A stretch of DNA of 6,241 bases from Devosia equisanguinis (GCA_945901835.1 CAMDMH010000206.1:1-6241), one strand, 5' to 3'. Positions 1 through 6,225 are shown, counted from the stretch's first letter. Notes: a model not told the origin generated them from the sequence alone. Numbers and translations are program-made.

Positions 1-1
1 C

Positions 2-706
2 GACGCCGTGAAATCGTCGGGCGCGGGCATCGTGACGGTTTCGCTGCGGCGCGAGCAGGCGCGCGGCAAGACCGGCGAGCGTTTCATGGAATTGATCCAG
101 CAGATGGGCGCGCGGGTGCTGCCGAACACCGCGGGCTGCCGCACGCCGAAGGAAGCGATCACGACAGCACAGATGGCGCGCGAGCTGTTCGACACCAACT
201 GGATCAAGCTCGAGGTGATCGCCAACGACGATACCCTGCAGCCCGATCTGTTCGGGCTCGTCGAAGCGGCGGCCGTGCTGGCCCGCGACGGCTTCCAGGT
301 TTTCCCCTACACGACCGAGGATCTCGGCGCGGCCGAGCGGCTGCTCACCGCAGGCTGCGAAATCCTGATGCCATGGGGGGCCCCGATCGGCACCGGCCGC
401 GGCCTCGCCAATCCTTACGCACTCCGCACCATGCGCAACTACTTCCCCGGCGTGCCGCTGGTGGTCGATGCCGGGATCGGGGCGCCTTCCCATGCCGCCC
501 AGGCGATGGAGATGGGCTATGATGCGTGCCTCCTCAACACCGCTGTCGCCAAGGCCGCCGATCCCGTGCGCATGGCGGCGGCCTTCGCCGCCGCGATCGA
601 TGCCGGCCGCACCGCCCATGAGGCCGGCCTGATGGAGATGCGCGACATGGCGAGCCCGTCGACGCCCGTCGCCGGAACGCCGTTCTTCGATCTGCGCCGC
701 TCTTGA
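2..706 (+). CDS. thiG: Thiazole synthase ThiG (5' end missing)
   Basis: ThiG is a cytoplasmic TIM-barrel enzyme that builds thiazole phosphate from deoxyxylulose phosphate, dehydroglycine and ThiS thiocarboxylate for thiamine synthesis. The reading frame is open from the window edge (codons begin at base 2) and ends at TGA 704-706. About 234 residues are present, against roughly 255-260 for the family, so some 20-25 N-terminal residues are lost. Visible signatures are PNTAGC (base 122 onward), the Schiff-base lysine in WIKLEV (codon 206-208), the MPWGAPIGTGRGL stretch, and the phosphate-binding DAGIG loop (467-481) followed by LLNTAVAKAADP. Nothing in the visible part looks broken. ThiE follows at once, as in rhizobial thiCOGE operons, so thiO and thiS probably lie upstream, outside the window. 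The identification is firm; only the start is unseen. Confidence 0.96.
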   Translation, partial: DAVKSSGAGIVTVSLRREQARGKTGERFMELIQQMGARVLPNTAGCRTPKEAITTAQMARELFDTNWIKLEVIANDDTLQPDLFGLVEAAAVLARDGFQVFPYTTEDLGAAERLLTAGCEILMPWGAPIGTGRGLANPYALRTMRNYFPGVPLVVDAGIGAPSHAAQAMEMGYDACLLNTAVAKAADPVRMAAAFAAAIDAGRTAHEAGLMEMRDMASPSTPVAGTPFFDLRRS

Positions 707-738
707 TCACCGCGCCCCCGACCATCGAGCAGCCCCAC

Positions 739-1359
739 ATGCAAGCCGCCCCTGCCCCACGGATCGCCCGTTTCTATCCGATCGTGCCCGATCTCGCCTG
801 GCTCGAGCGCCTGGTCCCGCTCGGTGTCGAGACGATCCAGCTTCGCCTCAAGGACGCCGCGCCTGCCGAGGTTCGACGCCAGATCGCCGGCAGCATCGAA
901 ATCTGCCGGAAGCATCGCTGCCTCTTCATCGTGAACGACTACTGGAAGGAAGCGATCGATCTGGGGGCGAACTACCTGCACCTGGGCCAGGAAGATCTCG
1001 CCGTCGCCGACGTGAGGGCGATCAAAGCTGCCGGCATGCGGCTGGGCGTTTCGACCCACGACCATGCGGAACTCGACATCGCGCTCGCGGCGAAGCCCGA
1101 CTACATCGCCCTCGGCCCCGTCTACGAGACGAAGCTCAAGGCGATGAAGTGGGAGCCCCAGGGTCTCGACAAGGTGCGCGACTGGAAGCGCCGGATCGGT
1201 ACGCTGCCCCTGATAGCAATCGGCGGCATCACGCCGGAGCGCGCGCCAGGCGTCATCTCAGCCGGCGCCGACACCGTCGCCGTCATCACCGATTTCTATA
1301 CGCATTCCGATCCCGAGGCGCGCGTCGGCCAATGGCTGGCTTGGGCGCGGACGACCTGA
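739..1359 (+). CDS. thiE: Thiamine phosphate synthase ThiE
   Basis: ThiE is a cytoplasmic TIM barrel that joins HMP pyrophosphate to thiazole phosphate, giving thiamine phosphate. With the ATG at 739 it has 206 residues, normal for the family. Motifs in order are QLRLKD (34-39, substrate-phosphate contacts), VND (65-67), HLGQED (81-86, with the presumed Mg ligand Asp86), GVSTH (103-107, conserved Ser105), GPVYETKLK (126-134) and IGGI (161-164). Two positions depart from the Bacillus-type pattern: the Arg after ND is Tyr68, and the second Thr of the PTxTK motif is Leu133. Both look like lineage variants, since the fold motifs are intact. An in-frame TTG at 703 overlaps the thiG stop (TTGA) and would add 12 residues. 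I prefer 739 because those residues precede the barrel, but neither start has a strong ribosome-binding site. The gene lies 32 bases after thiG. Confidence 0.94.
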   Translation: MQAAPAPRIARFYPIVPDLAWLERLVPLGVETIQLRLKDAAPAEVRRQIAGSIEICRKHRCLFIVNDYWKEAIDLGANYLHLGQEDLAVADVRAIKAAGMRLGVSTHDHAELDIALAAKPDYIALGPVYETKLKAMKWEPQGLDKVRDWKRRIGTLPLIAIGGITPERAPGVISAGADTVAVITDFYTHSDPEARVGQWLAWARTT

Positions 1360-1391
1360 CATTTTCGGAACTGATCGCTGCCGCGTTGCGC

Positions 1392-1397
1392 GGGGAG
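1392..1397 (+). promoter_or_regulatory. Ribosome-binding site of the CHAD gene
   Basis: GGGGAG lies five bases before the ATG at 1403, in the 43-base gap after thiE. It is the clearest Shine-Dalgarno sequence among the + strand genes and fixes the start of the CHAD protein. No promoter-like hexamer pair was seen in this gap. Confidence 0.6.
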
Positions 1398-1402
1398 ACC
1401 TC

Positions 1403-2452
1403 ATGGCCTACCGCTTCAAACTGAACGAGAGCGCCGGCAAGGCCCTGCTGCGCACCGGAGCAGAGCAGTTCCGCTGCCCGCTCGAAAGCCTGCGCGATGC
1501 CGACACGACCTCGGGCATCCACGGTACCCGGAAATGCATCAAGCGGTTGCGCGCTCTGCTCCGCCTCGCTCGCCCCGGCCTCCACAAGTCCTCATACCAG
1601 AACCTCAACGCGACCTTGCGCGATGCAGGGCGGGCGCTGTCGGCCACGCGGGACCGAGATGTCCTTCTCGCAACCATCGCGGAACTCTCCGCTGATTCCC
1701 CCGACCAGCAACCGACGTTGCGGCGCATATCCTCAACCATCGCTCCCGCCGGTGAAACCGCGAACTCAAAGCCGTACGCCGGCGTCATCCGCCAAGCCCG
1801 CGCCTTGCTGCAGGCCGCCGCCACCGACTGGGAGACCCTCGAGCTTTCCGACGACGCGTTTCCCACGCTCGCCGAGGGCCTTGCGCGCGGCCTGCTCGAC
1901 GTGGGCCAGGCGTTCGAAGCGACCGAGAGCGGCGACGAGGAAGCGTTCCACGATCTTCGCAAGACCGTGCAGCGGCACTGGCGGCATATGCGGCTCGTCG
2001 AAGCCGGTTGGCCCGCTTACTTCGTCGCACGCGCAGACGAAGCAAAGACGATCTCGGAAGTTCTCGGGAAGGCTCAGGACCTCACGCTGCTGCTGCGGCA
2101 TCTGGGTGACGACGGGCCGGCGTCCGTTTCGGAAGACGCACTCGCCCGGCTGCGCGAAACCGTGAAGGAACGGCGCGCAGCACTGCAGGAGTCAGCGCGG
2201 TCGCACACAAGGCGACTTCTGGCCGAAGGACCACGCGCTCACGCCCGACGTGCGACCGAGTATTGGACTGCGGCCAGAACGCTGCGAAAAAACAGGATCG
2301 CGAAGACTGTCCAAGTGCCGGCCAAGGAAGCTGCCGCCGCCGTCAGTACGACAGCGGTGACACCTCCGCCGCGCAAACGATCGCCCCGCCCACGGCCAGC
2401 CGTGGCCAAGCGTTCGTCGGAGAAAGCCCAGTCCCCCCGCAAGCCCGCCTGA
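1403..2452 (+). CDS. CHAD domain protein with basic C-terminal tail
   Basis: This 349-residue protein matches the CHAD family: alpha-helical, rich in conserved His, Arg and Lys, and associated in the literature with inorganic polyphosphate binding and polyphosphate granules. Two copies of the typical signature are visible: IHGTRKCIKRLRALLRL at 39-55 and FHDLRKTVQRHWRHMRL at 182-198. Each heads a helical bundle, which fits the two-lobed CHAD fold. The usual companion CYTH (triphosphate tunnel) domain is absent. Residues from about 292 to 349 form a low-complexity tail rich in Arg, Lys, Pro and Ala (for example PPPRKRSPRPRP at 321-332), likely disordered. There is no signal peptide or membrane segment, so it is cytoplasmic. 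The start is set by a good ribosome-binding site. Placement between thiE and hemH suggests shared transcription. Exact function is not deducible; an acidic-polymer binding role (polyphosphate, perhaps nucleic acid) is inference. Confidence 0.88.
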   Translation: MAYRFKLNESAGKALLRTGAEQFRCPLESLRDADTTSGIHGTRKCIKRLRALLRLARPGLHKSSYQNLNATLRDAGRALSATRDRDVLLATIAELSADSPDQQPTLRRISSTIAPAGETANSKPYAGVIRQARALLQAAATDWETLELSDDAFPTLAEGLARGLLDVGQAFEATESGDEEAFHDLRKTVQRHWRHMRLVEAGWPAYFVARADEAKTISEVLGKAQDLTLLLRHLGDDGPASVSEDALARLRETVKERRAALQESARSHTRRLLAEGPRAHARRATEYWTAARTLRKNRIAKTVQVPAKEAAAAVSTTAVTPPPRKRSPRPRPAVAKRSSEKAQSPRKPA

Positions 2453-2517
2453 TTGCTGCTGCGGCACGCATTGGTCCGGAGGGTATCCGCCGCCGTAACG
2501 CCTTCAGGCGCACTTAT

Positions 2518-2521
2518 GGAG
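2518..2521 (+). promoter_or_regulatory. Ribosome-binding site that decides the hemH start
   Basis: GGAG sits nine bases before the ATG at 2531 and overlaps the rival ATG at 2516, which itself has no purine-rich sequence at the right distance. This favours translation from 2531. The 78-base gap from 2453 to 2530 otherwise holds only a small 4-base-stem hairpin and no convincing promoter. Confidence 0.45.
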
Positions 2522-2530
2522 AAGCATTCG

Positions 2531-3586
2531 ATGCAGGACTTCGCCGCTCAACAGGGGCTGCCGTCTCACCTGCCGTCAGGTCACCCCGGCATAGCCTTCG
2601 GCAAAGTCGGGGTGCTCATCGTCAATCTCGGCACGCCCGACGGCACGACCTACTGGCCGATGCGCCGCTATCTCGCGGAGTTCCTCACCGACCGCCGCGT
2701 CATCGAGTGGTCGCCGCTCTACTGGTATCCGATCCTCTACGGCATCGTGCTGAACAAGCGCCCGCAGCGCGTCGGCAAAGCCTACGAGGCGATCTGGAAC
2801 AAGGAGCGAGACGAGAGCTTCCTGCGCACCTACACGCGCAGTCAGGCAGAAAAGCTGGCGGCCTCGCTCGCCGGTCTGTCGCCTCGTATCGTCGTGGATT
2901 GGGCGATGCGCTACGGCCAGCCCTCGATCGAAAGCCGGATCAAAGCGCTGCAGGCCGCGGGTTGCGATCGCATCGTGATGATCCCGCTCTATCCGCAATA
3001 CGCGGCGTCGACCACCGCCACCGTCAACGACAAGGCATTCGACGCGCTGAAGGCGATGCGCTGGCAGCCCGCTCTGCGCGTCGCCCCTCCCTGGCACGAC
3101 GACCCCGTCTATATCGACGCGCTGGCGAGTTCCGTACGCAGCCAACTCGCCAAACTCGCCTGGGTGCCCGAAGTGATCCTCGCTTCGTTCCACGGCATTC
3201 CCAAGAGCTATTTCGAGCAGGGCGATCCCTACTATTGCCACTGCCACAAGACGGCGCGGCTGCTGCGAACGGCGCTCGGCCGGGACGATAAGAGTTTCCG
3301 CCTGACGTTTCAGTCCCGCTTCGGCCCTGCCGAATGGCTTCAGCCCTACACCGACAAGACCGTCGAGGAACTGGCGAAAAGCGGTGTCAAACGCATCGCC
3401 GTCATCAATCCCGGCTTCGTCTCGGACTGCCTGGAAACGCTCGAGGAGATCGCTGTGGAGGCGCGCGACAGCTTCGTCGAAGCAGGCGGCACGGACTTTG
3501 CGCACATCCCCTGCCTCAACGATACGCCCGAGGGCATGGCCGTCATCGAGAACGTCGCGCGCCGCGAACTGATGGGCTGGATCTGA
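2531..3586 (+). CDS. hemH: Ferrochelatase HemH
   Basis: HemH inserts Fe(II) into a porphyrin, the last step of heme synthesis, usually at the inner face of the cytoplasmic membrane. With the ATG at 2531 the protein has 351 residues, within the usual range. Signatures in order are VNLGTPDG (31-38), YLAEFLTDRRVIEWSPLYW, PLYPQYAAST (152-161), FHGIP with catalytic His221, GDPYYCHCHKT (231-241) and NPGFVSDCLETLEEI with the conserved Glu302. All key residues are present. The C-terminus (ELMGWI) lacks the closing cysteine cluster of [2Fe-2S] ferrochelatases, though Cys236, Cys238, Cys300 and Cys328 occur. Upstream in-frame alternatives are ATG 2516 and a TTG at 2453 directly after the CHAD stop; the first lacks a ribosome-binding site and the second adds residues unlike the family. 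A weak hairpin alone separates it from the convergent - strand gene. Confidence 0.96.
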   Translation: MQDFAAQQGLPSHLPSGHPGIAFGKVGVLIVNLGTPDGTTYWPMRRYLAEFLTDRRVIEWSPLYWYPILYGIVLNKRPQRVGKAYEAIWNKERDESFLRTYTRSQAEKLAASLAGLSPRIVVDWAMRYGQPSIESRIKALQAAGCDRIVMIPLYPQYAASTTATVNDKAFDALKAMRWQPALRVAPPWHDDPVYIDALASSVRSQLAKLAWVPEVILASFHGIPKSYFEQGDPYYCHCHKTARLLRTALGRDDKSFRLTFQSRFGPAEWLQPYTDKTVEELAKSGVKRIAVINPGFVSDCLETLEEIAVEARDSFVEAGGTDFAHIPCLNDTPEGMAVIENVARRELMGWI

Positions 3587-3626
3587 CCCCAGACCGACCA
3601 CCGCACCTCCGCCATGCGCGGCTTTC

Positions 3627-4076
3627 TCAATCGGCGCGGCCCTTCAGGATCCCGGTGAAGCCCGTCACCATCAGGGATGTCAGCACTATGCCGATGATCG
3701 CTTCGATGACGCCGAGCACGTAGAGCAGGCCGCCGATCGTGATCGCCACGGTCGGCTCCTTGCTCCCGGCTTTTCCGTTCGGCGTATTCGCGCTGCTCGC
3801 CCATGGCAACGGCAGCTCCGCGATCGGCCCGAAATCGATGTTCGGCCGCCAGTGATCCTCGTAGCCGAACGACACGAACGGCACGAACACGTCGAACGAA
3901 TAGGCGAGCGCGTGGAACCCCGGATAGGTCTGCCGGAAACGCTCGTCGCGGTAGGCGTCCTTATTGCGGATCACGAACACAGTCTCGTCGAAGCAGTCGG
4001 CCTCCTCGCACAGCCGTTGCGCCCCACCCCAGATCCCCGCGAACAGAACGATGACCGCCATCATCCACATGACCGT
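3627..4076 (-). other. C-terminal two-segment membrane module
   Basis: These bases code for residues 646-794 of the large protein. Segment one (646-664) is a standard hydrophobic helix preceded by basic residues. The loop 665-755 starts acidic with a CysX4Cys pair (668, 673) and holds the aromatic FVSFGYEDHWRP stretch (712-723). Segment two (756-789) is unusually long, with Glu770 inside it, and ends in KGRAD. The layout fits N-in, C-in topology with a periplasmic, possibly re-entrant, loop. Topology is inferred from charge and hydrophobicity alone. Confidence 0.6.
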
Positions 4077-6011
4077 GCGCCAGGGGTTGTGGCCGTAGAG
4101 CGCAAACCAGTCGAGCAGCCGGTTCTGCCACCGCCCGCCGAACGTCGACGCCGCACTTCGCCGTTCCCGCCTCAGGCGCGCGATCTCGATCCGCCTGCTG
4201 TCGTCGACATAGCCCTGCCGCGCGAGCCGGTCCGCCAACGCGACCCACGCCTGCGGTTTGAAGTGTCCGGCGCCGTCGGCCTCCGCCTGGCCGTCGAGCC
4301 ACTCGATCCGCCGCGTCGAAACGCGGTTTCCCGGCTTCAGTTTTCCATGGCCATCTGCGACCCCCGAAGGATTGGTCAGATGGTCGTAGACGAAGCCGTC
4401 GAGCACCATGTGGTCGATCTCGCGACCGTCCTTCGACGTGGCGCGCTTGGCCGGTGGCGGCGTCCAGGCCGCTGCGTGATCCTCGAAGCTGCCCGCCCGC
4501 GCGCGCGAAAGGTCGACGATCCCGCGTGGCCGGTCGGCGGCATGCATCGGCATGACCAGACGATTGATGTCCGCATCGACGAGGCTCACCGCCGTCTCGT
4601 CGCCATGCAAGGCGGCGTGTTCCAGCGCCGGTGGCACCGGTTGCCCGCCCCGCGCGATAGCCGCACTTACGATCTGGCTCCCGCGTAGATCGAGCGCACC
4701 GTGCACGCGCGACTGATCGAGAACGACCGCGCCATGCACCTGCGCGCCGCCCGTCAACTCGATGTCGCGCCGGAAGGTTGCGCCCGATGCGAGCAGCGCC
4801 GTCCCCGCCTCGACTTTCAATGTCGCTCCGCGCAACCGAAGCTGATTGCCGAACTCGGCCGCAGGAAAGCGCACGAGACCATGCACTGTCGCGCGCGACA
4901 GGAAGCAGCCGCCATGAATTCGCGCGCCGTCGCCGCGGATCGCGACGTCGGTGCCGAACAGCCGCGCCTCCGTCAACCGCAGTTGTCCTTCGATGCGCGC
5001 GCCGGGAATGGCGAGCTGGCCGATCAGCTTCGCCCTGGGCATCTCCCAGTTGCCTCCGACTTGGATCACGTCGGCGCCGATCGCCGTTTCGCCGCCGTCG
5101 ATCTCGACGCTTTCGGCGTGAAACGTATTGCCGACCTTGGCACCCTCGAGCAGCAGCGAGCCGCGCAGCCGAGCGTTGTCGAGCACGATGCCGTGGCTGA
5201 CCTCGAGCCCACGTGCATCGATCGCCCCGGGAAGTCCCGCGACTGCGACGTTCTCGCCGGAAAATCGTCCCTGCAGCCTAGCGTTGACCAGCGAGATCGC
5301 TCCGGTGATCTGCGCTCCGGCGAGCAACAGATCACCGCCGAGCCGCGCACTTTCAGCGTTGAATGCGATGCCGGCGTGCTCGAGTTGGAATCCTTCCGCG
5401 TAGACGCCGGCAGCCAGGTGCGCCCGCGGCAGCGCGATCTCGCCTGCAGCCTTCGCCCGCCGCAGGATCAACGGCCCTGTGACTCGAACCCCGGCCCCCA
5501 GGAGCGCAGCCTTTCCGTTGCCGAACTCGGTCCCTTCCAGCGCAAGCGCACCACCGATGTTCGCGCCGCGGACGAGCAGCGTGCCATCGAGCCGCCCGCC
5601 GCCCACGAACAACCCGTTCTCGAGCTCCGCGCGATCGGCCACGATGTTGCCGAGCACCGTGCAGGAGTGGATGCCGAGCCGGCGGATACGGCCGTCCCGG
5701 ATCACGATCGCGCCCTTGTCGCCGCCCCCCTCGAAGCGCGAGTGCCAGACGAGGAACGGCTTGACCAGCGTCGCGCCGTCGAGATCGAGGCAGCCCTGGA
5801 TGATGGCCTTGCTGAGCCGCAGGCCGACCGGCGGCAGCACCCAGCCCGGCCGAGCTTCCAGCAGCAGGTCGCGGACGATCGCAGCCCTGACAGCGCGCCG
5901 CTTCAGGTCTGCATGCTCCCCCGCCAGGGCGGCTCTGACGAGTTCGGCTTCCGCCTCGCTCAAACGATCGGGGGATGCTGCCCCCGCTTCGGCCGTCGCG
6001 TCGTCATCCAT
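3627..6011 (-). CDS. Membrane-anchored pentapeptide-like repeat protein, function unknown
   Basis: The protein has 794 residues from the ATG at 6011. Residues 1-60 are acidic and helical; 60-450 are a solenoid of roughly 10-residue half-turns of the type G-x-L-x-L-x-G-A-x-I, suggesting a right-handed beta-helix. Residues 495-630 are a linker with DLSRARAG, LDGFVYDHL, FKPQAWVALADRL and a basic RRIEIARLRRERR. A hydrophobic segment follows at 646-664, then a loop of about 90 residues with YSFDVFVPFVSFGYEDHWRP, and a last hydrophobic segment at 756-789. Charge distribution predicts N- and C-termini in the cytoplasm and the loop outside. From memory this order matches proteins annotated 'membrane-associated oxidoreductase' or pentapeptide repeat protein; no redox motif is visible, so I do not adopt the oxidoreductase name. 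An earlier in-frame ATG at 6233 would add 74 Arg-rich residues across a likely promoter and is rejected. The gene stands alone and converges on hemH. Confidence 0.85.
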   Translation of the reverse strand: MDDDATAEAGAASPDRLSEAEAELVRAALAGEHADLKRRAVRAAIVRDLLLEARPGWVLPPVGLRLSKAIIQGCLDLDGATLVKPFLVWHSRFEGGGDKGAIVIRDGRIRRLGIHSCTVLGNIVADRAELENGLFVGGGRLDGTLLVRGANIGGALALEGTEFGNGKAALLGAGVRVTGPLILRRAKAAGEIALPRAHLAAGVYAEGFQLEHAGIAFNAESARLGGDLLLAGAQITGAISLVNARLQGRFSGENVAVAGLPGAIDARGLEVSHGIVLDNARLRGSLLLEGAKVGNTFHAESVEIDGGETAIGADVIQVGGNWEMPRAKLIGQLAIPGARIEGQLRLTEARLFGTDVAIRGDGARIHGGCFLSRATVHGLVRFPAAEFGNQLRLRGATLKVEAGTALLASGATFRRDIELTGGAQVHGAVVLDQSRVHGALDLRGSQIVSAAIARGGQPVPPALEHAALHGDETAVSLVDADINRLVMPMHAADRPRGIVDLSRARAGSFEDHAAAWTPPPAKRATSKDGREIDHMVLDGFVYDHLTNPSGVADGHGKLKPGNRVSTRRIEWLDGQAEADGAGHFKPQAWVALADRLARQGYVDDSRRIEIARLRRERRSAASTFGGRWQNRLLDWFALYGHNPWRTVMWMMAVIVLFAGIWGGAQRLCEEADCFDETVFVIRNKDAYRDERFRQTYPGFHALAYSFDVFVPFVSFGYEDHWRPNIDFGPIAELPLPWASSANTPNGKAGSKEPTVAITIGGLLYVLGVIEAIIGIVLTSLMVTGFTGILKGRAD
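4662..5834 (-). repeat. Solenoid repeat region inside the large protein
   Basis: These bases code for residues about 60-450, a long run of short imperfect protein repeats. Typical units are RLDGTLLVRGANIGGALALEG (140-160) shortened to its core G-x-L-L-V-x-G-A, and RLRGSLLLEGAKVGN (281-295). Units recur about every 10 residues, so four pentapeptides give a turn near 20 residues, as in pentapeptide-repeat and bactofilin-like beta-helices. The strict A(D/N)Lxx pentapeptide consensus is poorly kept. The DNA itself shows no long identical tandem copies, so the repeats are old and diverged. Confidence 0.7.
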
Positions 6012-6018
6012 GCGCCTA

Positions 6019-6023
6019 TCCCC
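6019..6023 (-). promoter_or_regulatory. Ribosome-binding site of the large repeat protein
   Basis: On the - strand GGGGA lies seven bases before the ATG at 6011. Neither the in-frame ATG at 6050 nor that at 6233 has a purine-rich stretch at a normal distance (at 6233 AGGGA abuts the ATG). This supports 6011 as the start. Confidence 0.45.
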
Positions 6024-6074
6024 GCCCCATGCCCGCCGCCAGCAGCCCATGCTGGCGCGCTGCCGCCGCAATTT

Positions 6075-6096
6075 CTCGATAAGACATTCAATCGAG
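6075..6096. repeat. Inverted repeat in the leader of the repeat-protein gene
   Basis: CTCGAT (6075-6080) and ATCGAG (6091-6096) form a perfect 6-base inverted repeat around a 10-base spacer. The centre-to-centre distance of the arms is about 16 bases. It could be an operator or a weak RNA hairpin in the leader. An inverted repeat this short is expected by chance in a region of this size, so the support is low. Confidence 0.2.
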
Positions 6097-6140
6097 CCTC
6101 TTGCAAAACGCCGAAAGGCGGATCGGTTGCGGGTGGTCGG

Positions 6141-6152
6141 CGACCGTCGGCG
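6141..6152. repeat. 12-base direct repeat, copy 1
   Basis: CGACCGTCGGCG occurs here and, identical and in the same orientation, at 6214-6225. It contains the odd-centred palindrome CGAC-C-GTCG. This copy lies just downstream of the predicted transcription start on the - strand. It may be an operator half, but chance in GC-rich DNA is possible. Confidence 0.4.
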
Positions 6153-6171
6153 GGGCGCCTTGTCGTTGCTT

Positions 6172-6200
6172 ATTATGACATGACGCCCCTCACGCCGCAA
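6172..6200 (-). promoter_or_regulatory. Possible sigma-70-type promoter for the repeat protein
   Basis: On the - strand TTGCGG (6200-6195) and CATAAT (6177-6172) are separated by exactly 17 bases. The -10 matches TATAAT at five of six positions; the -35 keeps only TTG. This is the most AT-rich patch of the upstream region. A start of transcription near 6165 would leave a leader of about 150 bases before the ATG at 6011. The prediction rests on hexamer match and spacing only. Confidence 0.35.
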
Positions 6201-6213
6201 TTCACACACACCT

Positions 6214-6225
6214 CGACCGTCGGCG
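6214..6225. repeat. 12-base direct repeat, copy 2
   Basis: This is the second copy of CGACCGTCGGCG, 73 bases from the first by start-to-start distance. It lies 14 bases upstream of the predicted -35 element of the - strand promoter. The two copies therefore bracket the promoter. The repeat is exact; any regulatory role is inference. Confidence 0.4.

Noticed and set aside
2499..2510. Small hairpin CGCC-TTCA-GGCG before hemH.
   Set aside because: A 4-base stem is common by chance in GC-rich DNA and no T-tract follows, so neither a terminator nor a regulatory element is supported.
2263..3291. A 342-codon open frame on the + strand overlapping the CHAD gene and hemH.
   Set aside because: The product is Arg-rich with no recognisable motif, and it would overlap two firm genes in another frame.
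2576..3601. A 341-codon open frame on the - strand, opposite hemH.
   Set aside because: It lies wholly antisense to a ferrochelatase with all its motifs. Its translation is His/Arg/Asp-rich without domain features, as expected for an antisense frame in GC-rich DNA.
3609..3627. Possible terminator after hemH: CCGC-N5-GCGG followed by CTTTCT.
   Set aside because: A 4-base stem and a mixed pyrimidine tract are too weak for a reliable intrinsic terminator call, though the 40-base convergent gap would be a natural place for one.
6109..6120. Small hairpin CGCC-GAAA-GGCG in the leader of the repeat-protein gene.
   Set aside because: The loop is GNRA-like only on the + strand, opposite to the gene. 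The stem is just four bases and nothing around it supports a structured RNA.
5479..6183. A 234-codon + strand frame opposite the repeat protein.
   Set aside because: The Ser/Pro/Arg-rich translation without motifs is a shadow of the - strand coding frame, and it runs through the predicted promoter region.
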